A stretch of 39,016 nt of DNA from Muribaculaceae bacterium (GTDB lineage Bacteria > Bacteroidota > Bacteroidia > Bacteroidales > Muribaculaceae): NCBI GenBank assembly GCA_020026215.1, contig JAHHQT010000008.1:1-39016 (forward strand), written 5' to 3'. The notes below the pieces were generated by a model. It was not told the origin of the DNA, did not search any database, and saw only the letters and a program-made list of their open reading frames with translations. Each line of letters starts with the position of its first letter. Within the stretch, counting starts at the first letter, position 1. Positions 32,021 through 39,016 of this stretch are shown piece by piece. Position numbers and translations under genes: made by a program.

Positions 32021-32603
32021 AATAGGCATAGTAAAGCGTCCCCGTTTTCTGGATGAAATGAGGGCGATGTTCAGCTTTACTCCCGAGGAAGAACAGAAAT
32101 TCCTTGAGATGCTGACTTGGCGCACCTTCAAGAAGCGTTATGTTCTTGACGGACAGAACGAAATTTTGCAATATATGTTCTACATCAACCGAGGGGCTGC
32201 ACGCACATTCTACGTGGAAAAGGGAACGGAATATAACTATGCATTTTCTTTTGAAGGACAGTTCTTGGTGCGTCCTCAATCCATGATGCGCAAGAATAAG
32301 CAGACCATGTTTGTACAGTTTCTTGAAGATACAGAAATTTGCTATGTGCCTATCAGTACGTTGGGTACGTTTCAAAGTCATTCTACTGACAAGTTCCGTC
32401 AGTTCCTGAATATTGCGCTCATCAAATATACCGAATATTTGGAAGAGCATCTGTTCATGTTGCGTATGGATGCCCGCGACCGTTATAATTGGGCGATTGA
32501 ACGCTTTCCGCATATTCTGGAAGTGATTTCAGTTTCACAACTGGCTTCCTATCTGAATCTGACCAAGGAAACGCTTTATCGCATCCGTTCGGGAAAATAT
32601 TAG
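32007..32603 (+). CDS. Crp/Fnr-family transcriptional regulator
   Basis: This protein of about 198 aa has an N-terminal cyclic-nucleotide-binding-like beta-roll (FTPEEEQKFLEMLTWRTFKKR to about 110) and a C-terminal winged helix ending SVSQLASYLNLTKETLYRIRSGKY, in which LASYLNLTKETLYRIR is the recognition helix-turn-helix. The start is not certain: the frame opens with TTG at 32007 inside ispH, and the first ATG is at 32058. It is the last gene of the porQ-cmk-ispH operon and ends at a bidirectional terminator. Its ligand and targets cannot be read from sequence. Confidence 0.8.
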   Translation: MKTDEIGIVKRPRFLDEMRAMFSFTPEEEQKFLEMLTWRTFKKRYVLDGQNEILQYMFYINRGAARTFYVEKGTEYNYAFSFEGQFLVRPQSMMRKNKQTMFVQFLEDTEICYVPISTLGTFQSHSTDKFRQFLNIALIKYTEYLEEHLFMLRMDARDRYNWAIERFPHILEVISVSQLASYLNLTKETLYRIRSGKY

Positions 32604-32624
32604 AATCGAATTTAGAAGATATAA

Positions 32625-32654
32625 AAAAGGCGGTGAGAGAACTCATCGCCTTTT
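32625..32654. terminator. Bidirectional terminator between the crp and zinc-ribbon genes
   Basis: GGCGGTGAG and CTCATCGCC pair with one G-U over a 4-nt loop, flanked by A4 and T4 runs. It serves both convergent genes. Confidence 0.85.
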
Positions 32655-32677
32655 CTGTATTTTATGAAATCGTTGGA

Positions 32678-33451
32678 TTAACGTACAATTTCTTGTTCGC
32701 CTGCCAATTCAGGGTCAATCATAATTCTACCGCAGTATTCGCAAACGATGATTTTCTTGTGCATCTTGATTTCCATTTGACGTTGTGCAGGGATACGGTT
32801 GAAGCAACCACCACAAGCATTACGTTGAACAGTTACGATACCCAAGCCGTTGCGTGCGTTGCTACGGATGCGTTTGAATGCTTTAAGAAGACGAGCGTCA
32901 ATTTTAGTTTCAACTTCTTTAGCTTCTTCGCGAAGTTTTTCTTCGTCTTGTTTAGTTTCAGAAACGATTTCGTTAAGTTCTGCTTTCTTTTCAGCAAGAA
33001 TTTGTTGACGGTCTTCCAAGTCGCTTTGAGCGTTTTGGATGTCGTTGATTTTCTTTTCTTGCATGTCAGAATATTCACGGATACGTTTTTCTGCAAGTTC
33101 GATTTCCAATTGTTTGAAACCAATTTCTTTAGCCAAGAAATCGAATTCTTTGTTGTTACGAACGTTGTTTTGTTGTTCTGAATATTTGTCGATTGCTGAT
33201 TGAGATTCTTGAATCTCAGCTTTTTTGGCAATGATGCCTTTACGTAGTTCTTCAGCTTCGTTCTTGAAGTTTTGGATACGTGTGTTCAAACCTTCGATTT
33301 CGTCCTCAAGGTCTTTTACTTCCAATGGAAGTTCACCTCTAAGAGTTTTGATACGATCGATTTCCGACAATAAAGTTTGTAGATCATAAACGGCTTTCAA
33401 GCGTTCTTCTACAGTAAGTTCCTTTTCGTTTTTTATTTTTTCTATAGCCAT
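32678..33451 (-). CDS. Coiled-coil protein with C-terminal C4 zinc ribbon
   Basis: This 257-aa protein is a long alpha-helical coiled coil (about 15-190) followed by a zinc ribbon with C213-x2-C216 and C237-x2-C240 (NACGGCFNRI ... IVCEYCGRI). That is the architecture of the zf-RING_7/CT398-like family, found next to Nif3-like genes in many genomes. Indeed, the Nif3-like gene is just 3 bp upstream, so the pair is one operon. The family has proposed roles in nucleic-acid or secretion-related contacts, but none is established. Confidence 0.88.
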   Translation of the reverse strand: MAIEKIKNEKELTVEERLKAVYDLQTLLSEIDRIKTLRGELPLEVKDLEDEIEGLNTRIQNFKNEAEELRKGIIAKKAEIQESQSAIDKYSEQQNNVRNNKEFDFLAKEIGFKQLEIELAEKRIREYSDMQEKKINDIQNAQSDLEDRQQILAEKKAELNEIVSETKQDEEKLREEAKEVETKIDARLLKAFKRIRSNARNGLGIVTVQRNACGGCFNRIPAQRQMEIKMHKKIIVCEYCGRIMIDPELAGEQEIVR

Positions 33452-33454
33452 AGC

Positions 33455-34546
33455 TTATAAATAATTAATCGGATTTGTGTCTGTTTCAGCAAAATGGGTC
33501 GCAAAGTTAGGAAATTTTTTCTGAATAATTTCATAAAAAATTTCTTTTGTACATTGCTCGCTTTCGTAATGTCCTATGTCGGCAATTGCGATTTGTCCTT
33601 CATGGGTGGTAAAATCGTGATATTTCACGTCGCCTGTGATGTAAAGGTCTGCACCGGATGCAATGGCCTTTCCAATGAGGAAAGCGCCACTTCCACCACA
33701 TAGAGCCACACGGCGAATGGTCTGTTCCTTGTCGCCTGCATAGCGGATGGCGCCGACGTTGAATATTGTTTTTGTTTTATTCAAAAATTCTTCCAGACGG
33801 ACAGGCTCGATGTTGCCAACCACGCCCGAACCGCTGTATTGGTTAGCGTTCTTCAATGGGAACACGTCATACGCAGGTTCTTCGTATGGGTGTGCGGCAA
33901 TCATGTTGCGAATGGCATGGCCCACCTTCCAAGTTGGAATAATGACTTCAATCTTTGTTTCTTCGGTATGACAAACTTCTCCGTTTTTACCGATGAACGG
34001 ATTTGCCTCTTCGTTCGGTTCGAAAGAGCCGATACCTTTGGTGCGATAACAGCATGACTTGTAGTCGCCAATTTCGCCTGCTCCGGCTTCAAATAAGGCT
34101 TGTGCCACCTTGTCGGCATATTCGTCGGGAACGAACACGGCAATCTTCGCCAAAGTCTCCTGTTGAGGCTCAAGCGTCTGAATGTCGGTCAGTCCCAGCT
34201 TGGCAGCCATGCGATAGGACACACCATTGCGGGCATTGTCCAAATTGGTATGCGCGGCATAAATGGCAATGTCGTTCTTGATGGCCTTTATCAGAATTCT
34301 GCCTGTTGATGTAGTAGGGGAAATTGTTTTTACGCCTTTGAACAAAAGCGGATGATGGGATACAATGAGGTTACAGCCACGCTCACAAGCCTCGTCGACG
34401 GTTCTTTCGGAAACGTCGAGCGTCAGGAGTACTCCTGTACAGTCATTTGTCGCATCGCCTGCCTGCAATCCTGCGTTGTCGTAGCTTTCTTGCAAAGCGC
34501 GAGGGGCAAAATCTTCAATCGCGTCTAAAATACTGCGAATTCTCAT
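33455..34546 (-). CDS. Nif3-like dinuclear metal centre protein
   Basis: This 363-aa protein of the Nif3/YbgI/YqfO family (sometimes named GTP cyclohydrolase I type 2) forms a hexameric ring with a two-metal site. Ligands are visible: H64 and H65 (VSHHPLLFKG), D103 (HTNLDNA) and a C-terminal histidine and glutamate in IGHYESE. The middle part (about 125-235, IAVFVPDEYADKV ... AHPYEEPAYDVFPL) is the inserted PII/CutA-like domain seen in the longer members. The gene heads a two-gene operon with the zinc-ribbon gene. The biochemical role remains unsettled in the family. Confidence 0.92.
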   Translation of the reverse strand: MRIRSILDAIEDFAPRALQESYDNAGLQAGDATNDCTGVLLTLDVSERTVDEACERGCNLIVSHHPLLFKGVKTISPTTSTGRILIKAIKNDIAIYAAHTNLDNARNGVSYRMAAKLGLTDIQTLEPQQETLAKIAVFVPDEYADKVAQALFEAGAGEIGDYKSCCYRTKGIGSFEPNEEANPFIGKNGEVCHTEETKIEVIIPTWKVGHAIRNMIAAHPYEEPAYDVFPLKNANQYSGSGVVGNIEPVRLEEFLNKTKTIFNVGAIRYAGDKEQTIRRVALCGGSGAFLIGKAIASGADLYITGDVKYHDFTTHEGQIAIADIGHYESEQCTKEIFYEIIQKKFPNFATHFAETDTNPINYL

Positions 34547-34756
34547 TAATCTTTAACTGGGTGCAAAGATAGAAAAATTTGCTGAACTTTCGAAACTTCA
34601 AATGCTTTTTATTTGCCAATGAATTAAAATATTAGCCGATTTGCATTTTGTCGTGAATGGTTATGCCGAGAAATACGGTATTTATTTAATATGGAAATCA
34701 CATCCTACATTATATATAAATTCTTAAAACTCTGCTCAAAAATTCAATTTATTTTG

Positions 34757-34764
34757 TATCTTTG
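34757..34764 (+). promoter_or_regulatory. -7 promoter motif of gyrB
   Basis: TATCTTTG matches TAnnTTTG, 79 bp before the gyrB ATG, giving a leader of about 70 nt. The 296-bp gap (34547-34842) otherwise shows no gene, only a weak imperfect dyad (ATTCCGT ... ACGGTGAAT) in the leader. Confidence 0.5.
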
Positions 34765-34842
34765 TATGCTTATATGCACCATTCCGTTTTCGTGCGTTCT
34801 GAGGTACGGTGAATAGCGGTTGGTGGACGTAAAATTTGAATT

Positions 34843-36789
34843 ATGGAACAAAACAATAAAGATTACAGCGCGAGTAATATACAAGTGCTTGAAGGACTTG
34901 AGGCGGTAAGAAAACGCCCGTCTATGTATATAGGCGATACAGGTCCAAAGGGTTTACATCATTTGGTTTATGAAGTTGTAGATAACTCTATCGATGAAGC
35001 ATTGGCAGGATATGCCAATCATATCGAGGTGACTATCGGTGCTGACAATTCAATTACAGTAGTCGATAATGGTCGTGGTATCCCTGTTGATAAGCACGAA
35101 AAGTTGAACAAGTCAGCTTTGGAAGTCGTATTGACAGTACTTCATGCCGGAGGTAAATTCGATAAAGGCTCATACAAGGTTTCCGGCGGTTTGCATGGTG
35201 TCGGTGTTTCTTGTGTGAATGCGTTGTCATCTTATTTGCGTGCTGAAATCAGTCGTAATGGACACGTCTATATGCAGGAATATGCATATGGTCATCCGAA
35301 AGGACCAGTTGAAATCATCGGTGACACTGACATTACAGGTACAAAGATAATGTTCAAACCGGACCCAACCATCTTTACTGAAACAACTGAATACAGCTAT
35401 TCTGTTTTGGCTCACCGTTTGCGCGACTTGGCATTCTTGAATGCAGGTATCAAGTTGTCATTGGTGGATATGCGCAACATCGATGCTGAAGGCAATCCTA
35501 AAAAGGAAATCTTTCATTCAGAAGAAGGGTTGAAGGAATTTGTTGCCTACATTGATTCTAACAAAGAACACTTGATTGAAGACGTTATCTACATCAATAC
35601 TGAACGCCAAGGTATTCCTGTTGAAGTGGCGATCACTTACAACACAACTTTCAACGAATGCGTTTATTCTTATGTAAATAACATCGACACTATAGAAGGT
35701 GGTACTCACTTGACTGGTTTCCGTCGCGGTTTGACTTCAACTTTGAAGAAATACGCCGAAGATTCCAAGATGCTTGAAAAGGTGAAAATCGATATCGCCA
35801 GTGATGACTTCCGCGAAGGTTTGACAGCCGTTGTTTCTGTTAAGGTTTTGGAACCTCAATTCGAAGGTCAGACCAAGACAAAATTGGGTAACTCTGAAGT
35901 TATCGGAGCTGTTCAGACAGCAGTGAGCGAAGCATTGCGCAATTACTTGGAAGAACATCCGAAACAAGCCAAGGCTATCGTTGAGAAAGTGGTTCTTGCC
36001 GCTCAGGCTCGTCATGCTGCTTACAACGCTCGTATGAAAGTACAACGCAAATCTCCGTTGTCAGGTGGCGGTCTTCCCGGTAAATTGGCAGACTGTTCAT
36101 CACGTACAGCAGAAGACTGCGAATTGTACCTTGTCGAAGGGGATTCAGCAGGTGGTTCTGCAAAGAGCGGTCGTGACCGTCAATTCCAAGCTATTTTGCC
36201 ATTGCGTGGTAAAATCTTGAACATTGAAAAGGCAATGGAACACAAAATCTTCGACAGTCAGGAAATCACCAACATCTTCAAGGCGTTGGGCGTGACCATC
36301 GGTACTGAAGAAGACAGCAAAGCTCCAAACATTAGCAAACTTCGTTATCACAAGGTGATTGTGATGACCGATGCCGATGTGGATGGTGCCCACATTGCTA
36401 CATTGTTGATGACCTTGTTCTTCCGTCGTATCCGTCCGATTATCGAAAAAGGTTACTTGTATTTGGCTACACCACCGTTGTACAAATGTTCAAAGGGAGC
36501 TGTGGAAGAATACTGCTGGACTGACAAGCAGTTGAATGACTTTATCACGACTTACGGTAAAGGTGACGAACGTTCAGTGAAGATTCAACGATACAAAGGT
36601 TTGGGTGAAATGAACCCTGAACAACTTTGGGAAACTACTATGGACCCTGAAAACCGTATTTTGCGTCAAGTCACATTGAACGATGCTGCCGAAGCAGACC
36701 GAATCTTCTCAATGTTGATGGGCGAGGATGTGGCTCCACGCCGCGAGTTCATTGAAGAAAATGCGTTGCGTGCACAAGTTGATGCATAG
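34843..36789 (+). CDS. gyrB: DNA gyrase subunit B
   Basis: This 648-aa ATPase subunit of gyrase drives negative supercoiling together with GyrA. The GHKL ATPase domain has YIGDTGPKGLHHLVYEVVDNSIDEA (cited in part; N in the N-box binds ATP), DNGRGIP and VSGGLHGVGVSCVNALS. The TOPRIM domain has EGDSAGGSAKSGRDRQFQAI, cited by its first residues, then PLRGKILNIEKA and DADVDGAHI for metal binding. The C-terminal GyrB tail IQRYKGLGEMNPEQLWETTM is complete. ParE is less likely because the 648-aa length and QRYKGLGEMNPEQLWETTMDP favour GyrB. It is monocistronic. Confidence 0.96.
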   Translation: MEQNNKDYSASNIQVLEGLEAVRKRPSMYIGDTGPKGLHHLVYEVVDNSIDEALAGYANHIEVTIGADNSITVVDNGRGIPVDKHEKLNKSALEVVLTVLHAGGKFDKGSYKVSGGLHGVGVSCVNALSSYLRAEISRNGHVYMQEYAYGHPKGPVEIIGDTDITGTKIMFKPDPTIFTETTEYSYSVLAHRLRDLAFLNAGIKLSLVDMRNIDAEGNPKKEIFHSEEGLKEFVAYIDSNKEHLIEDVIYINTERQGIPVEVAITYNTTFNECVYSYVNNIDTIEGGTHLTGFRRGLTSTLKKYAEDSKMLEKVKIDIASDDFREGLTAVVSVKVLEPQFEGQTKTKLGNSEVIGAVQTAVSEALRNYLEEHPKQAKAIVEKVVLAAQARHAAYNARMKVQRKSPLSGGGLPGKLADCSSRTAEDCELYLVEGDSAGGSAKSGRDRQFQAILPLRGKILNIEKAMEHKIFDSQEITNIFKALGVTIGTEEDSKAPNISKLRYHKVIVMTDADVDGAHIATLLMTLFFRRIRPIIEKGYLYLATPPLYKCSKGAVEEYCWTDKQLNDFITTYGKGDERSVKIQRYKGLGEMNPEQLWETTMDPENRILRQVTLNDAAEADRIFSMLMGEDVAPRREFIEENALRAQVDA

Positions 36790-36833
36790 TCGTTGTTTTG
36801 ACCAATATTTGAATCGTATTTTAATACATATTG

Positions 36834-36868
36834 ACCGTGCCATGAAAAAAATCATAGGCACGGTTTTT
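36834..36868 (+). terminator. Intrinsic terminator of gyrB
   Basis: ACCGTGCC and GGCACGGT pair, with an inner ATGA/TCAT extension and one bulge, followed by a T run. It lies 45 bp past the gyrB stop. Confidence 0.85.
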
Positions 36869-36913
36869 GTTTAATTACTTGATTATAATTGCAGAAAGTT
36901 AACAACGAATTAT

Positions 36914-36921
36914 TAACTTTG
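36914..36921 (+). promoter_or_regulatory. -7 promoter motif of gpmI
   Basis: TAACTTTG matches TAnnTTTG, 41 bp before the ATG. A TTG lies 22 bp upstream (36889-36891). Confidence 0.55.
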
Positions 36922-36962
36922 CAAAAATTAACTAAACGTAAAAACATTTAAACTGATATATT

Positions 36963-38480
36963 ATGAGTAAAAAGGCTCTTTTAATGATTTTGGATGGTTG
37001 GGGAATTGGCAACCATACTAAGGGTGATGTAATCTTTTCAACTCCGACTCCTTACTGGGATTCATTGTTGAAAACTTATCCTAACTCTCAATTACAAGCG
37101 AGTGGCGAAAACGTAGGTTTGCCTGATGGACAAATGGGTAACTCTGAAGTAGGACACTTGAATATTGGTGCAGGTCGTGTACTTTATCAAGATTTGGTGA
37201 AAATCAACAAATCAATTGCTGACAAATCAATTCTTAATAATGAAGAAATCAAGTCTGCATTCGGTTATGCAAAAGAAACAGGCAAAGCAATCCACTTCAT
37301 GGGATTGACTTCAACAGGCGGTGTACACAGCTCATTGGAGCACATCTTTGCTCTTTGCGACATTGCTAAAGAATACAATTTGGAAAAAGTATTCTTGCAC
37401 TGCTTTATGGATGGTCGTGATACTGACCCTAAGAGCGGTAAAGGCTTTAGCGAACAACTTGAAGCTCACTGCGCTAAATCAGCAGGTAAAATCGCATCTA
37501 TCATCGGTCGTTTCTATGCTATGGACCGTGACAAACGTTGGAACCGTGTAAAGGAAGCCTATGATTTGTTGGTTGAAGGCAAAGGTAAACAATGCGACAA
37601 CATGGTTCAGGCTATGCAAGAATCATACGACGAAGATGTTACTGACGAATTCGTAAAACCAATCAACAACTCTTCTGTTGACGGAACTATCAAAGAAGGC
37701 GATGTAGTTATCTTCTTCAACTATCGTAACGACCGTGCAAAAGAATTGACTGTTGTATTGACTCAACAAGATATGCCAGAAGAAGGAATGAAGACTATTC
37801 CTAACTTGCAATACTATTGCATGACTCCGTACGATTCTTCATTCACAGGCGTTCACGTACTATTCCCAAAAGAAAACGTAAGAAACACACTTGGCGAATA
37901 TCTTTCTAACAATGGCAAAACTCAACTTCACATCGCTGAAACTGAAAAATACGCTCACGTAACATTCTTCTTCAACGGTGGTCGCGAAGCTCCATACGAA
38001 AACGAAGACCGTATCCTTGTTCCTTCTCCAAAGGTAGCAACATACGACTTGAAACCGGAAATGAGCGCATACGAAGTGAAAGACAAATTGGTGGAAGCTA
38101 TCGGTAAGGAAAAATATGATTTCATCGTTGTCAACTATGCTAACGGTGATATGGTGGGTCACACAGGTATTTACGAAGCTATCCAAAAAGCTGTTGTTGC
38201 TATCGACCAATGCGTGAAAGAAACAGTAGAAGCTGCCAAAGCTCACGATTACGAAGTTATCATCATTGCTGACCACGGTAACTGTGATAACGCAATCAAT
38301 GCTGACGGTACTCCTAACACTGCTCACTCATTGAACCCGGTTCCTTGTATCTATGTAACTAAGAACACTGAAGCTAAAATCGAAAACGGTAAATTGGCTG
38401 ACGTTGCTCCTACATTGCTACAAATTATGGGTATGGAACAACCTGCTGAAATGTCAGGTAAAGGTCTTATCCAAAAATAA
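36963..38480 (+). CDS. gpmI: 2,3-bisphosphoglycerate-independent phosphoglycerate mutase
   Basis: This 505-aa glycolytic enzyme interconverts 3- and 2-phosphoglycerate using two Mn2+ ions. The phosphatase half has LMILDGWGIGNH (metal-binding D) and the phosphoserine loop MGNSEVGHLNIGAGR, where the catalytic serine is in GNSEVG. The transferase insert contains HCFMDGRDTDPKSG and YAMDRDKRWNRV. The C-terminal metal site is NYANGDMVGHTG, then ADHGNCD and TAHSLNPVP. The protein is complete and of family length. It is monocistronic, with codon use biased toward highly expressed genes. Confidence 0.97.
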   Translation: MSKKALLMILDGWGIGNHTKGDVIFSTPTPYWDSLLKTYPNSQLQASGENVGLPDGQMGNSEVGHLNIGAGRVLYQDLVKINKSIADKSILNNEEIKSAFGYAKETGKAIHFMGLTSTGGVHSSLEHIFALCDIAKEYNLEKVFLHCFMDGRDTDPKSGKGFSEQLEAHCAKSAGKIASIIGRFYAMDRDKRWNRVKEAYDLLVEGKGKQCDNMVQAMQESYDEDVTDEFVKPINNSSVDGTIKEGDVVIFFNYRNDRAKELTVVLTQQDMPEEGMKTIPNLQYYCMTPYDSSFTGVHVLFPKENVRNTLGEYLSNNGKTQLHIAETEKYAHVTFFFNGGREAPYENEDRILVPSPKVATYDLKPEMSAYEVKDKLVEAIGKEKYDFIVVNYANGDMVGHTGIYEAIQKAVVAIDQCVKETVEAAKAHDYEVIIIADHGNCDNAINADGTPNTAHSLNPVPCIYVTKNTEAKIENGKLADVAPTLLQIMGMEQPAEMSGKGLIQK

Positions 38481-38497
38481 TAGGACATACATAAATA

Positions 38498-38535
38498 AAG
38501 AAAATGGTATCCGAATTTCGGGTACCGTTTTCTTT
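38498..38535. terminator. Bidirectional terminator between gpmI and the SPFH-tail-like gene
   Basis: AAAGAAAATGGTA pairs with TACCGTTTTCTTT (one T-G pair), extended by TC/GG pairs, over a short loop. It lies 18 bp past gpmI and 20 bp before the convergent gene's stop. Confidence 0.85.
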
Positions 38536-38554
38536 ATTGTATTTATTTGAGTTG

Positions 38555-38947
38555 TTATTTCTCTACCTTGCGCGATGCTTCAAGGATTGGAAGGTTGGCT
38601 TCGGTCGGGATGTAAATCACAGCCTTATCGCCCAAATTAGCTTGTTGGCGTACCCATAGATATTGGATATAAGTAGGAGTGATACTTCCGTTTTCGATTC
38701 TGATGGCTTCGGCAGCACCTTTAGCTCTTTCGATTTCAGCCTGGGCGTTGAGTTTCTCTGCTTCAAGATTGGCTTTTGCCTCTTCAATCTTAATTTTACG
38801 GTTCTGTTCAGCTTTTGCAAATTCAGCACGACCTGACATTTCCTGTTGCCATACGTTGTAATAAGGAACTGCAATGAAAAGGCCTAAACCACAGATTACT
38901 AAAATGACAATACCGATAATAACTTGAGCTAATTGTTTTGTGTTCAT
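38555..38947 (-). CDS. Small membrane-anchored protein resembling the tail of SPFH/prohibitin proteins
   Basis: This 130-aa protein has one N-terminal membrane span (about 7-29, VIIGIVILVICGLGLFIAV). A charged helix rich in A, E and K follows (about 38-84, EEAKANLEAEKLNAQAEIERAKGAAEAIRI, cited by position), then ITPTYIQYLWVRQQA and VIYIPTEANLPIL. The helix plus TPxYIQYL and IPTEA segments match the region after the SPFH domain in prohibitin-like proteins, but the SPFH core itself is missing. It may be a reduced family member or a partner of a full-length protein. A TACCTTTA motif (38981-38988, minus strand) could be its promoter. Confidence 0.7.
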   Translation of the reverse strand: MNTKQLAQVIIGIVILVICGLGLFIAVPYYNVWQQEMSGRAEFAKAEQNRKIKIEEAKANLEAEKLNAQAEIERAKGAAEAIRIENGSITPTYIQYLWVRQQANLGDKAVIYIPTEANLPILEASRKVEK

Positions 38948-39016
38948 AATATTTTTGGATTTATTTATTAATATTTTATATATAAAGGTAGGAAATAACT
39001 TTTAATTATAATAATT

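Noticed and set aside
34780..34820. Structured riboswitch-like leader of gyrB
   Set aside because: The only dyad is short and bulged, and no known riboswitch pattern is recognisable.

Overview
The window looks like a chromosomal segment of a Bacteroidales bacterium. The reasons are recurrent TAnnTTTG (-7) promoter motifs, a T9SS-type porQ followed by cmk and ispH, a carboxynorspermidine/carboxyspermidine dehydrogenase, MobV/DUF3987/DUF6371 genes typical of Bacteroidota mobilizable elements, and generally weak Shine-Dalgarno sequences. The genus cannot be fixed from sequence reading alone.

Region 1 (1-6637, all minus strand) is a restriction-like defence locus. It reads, in transcription order: a small XRE regulator, a 790-aa protein joining a degenerate N6-methylase fold and an HsdS-like target-recognition region to a histidine kinase core, a 337-aa receiver-like protein with an unassigned (possibly HEPN/DUF4145-like) C-terminal part, hsdM, and the start of hsdS cut by the window edge. 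No hsdR is in view. The kinase-receiver pair inside a type I locus is the most unusual thing here. It suggests a DNA- or methylation-reading two-component system coupled to restriction-modification.

Region 2 (about 6764-13803, minus strand) is the backbone of an integrated mobilizable element: MobV relaxase with a possible oriT, a DUF6371 primase-like protein, a DUF3987 ATPase, an excisionase-like HTH protein, a two-gene int operon (tyrosine recombinase plus a membrane protein), and three 13-bp direct repeats spaced exactly 41 bp just beyond int. The element's other end is not visible, so Region 1 may be its cargo.

Region 3 (13868-39016) is mostly ordinary chromosome. It holds DUF2795, cobalamin adenosyltransferase and LOG genes; a PepSY membrane protein; an orphan and apparently decayed phage portal gene; a highly expressed OmpA/TPR lipoprotein; two small membrane proteins; a copper P-type ATPase with three metal-binding domains; a spermidine-pathway dehydrogenase; mgtE and rsmA; a UPF0104-type membrane protein; a TonB-C protein; porQ-cmk-ispH-crp; a zinc-ribbon protein and a Nif3-like protein; gyrB; gpmI; and a small SPFH-tail-like protein. 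Many convergent gene ends share strong hairpin terminators. I saw no tRNA, rRNA, CRISPR array or insertion sequence.
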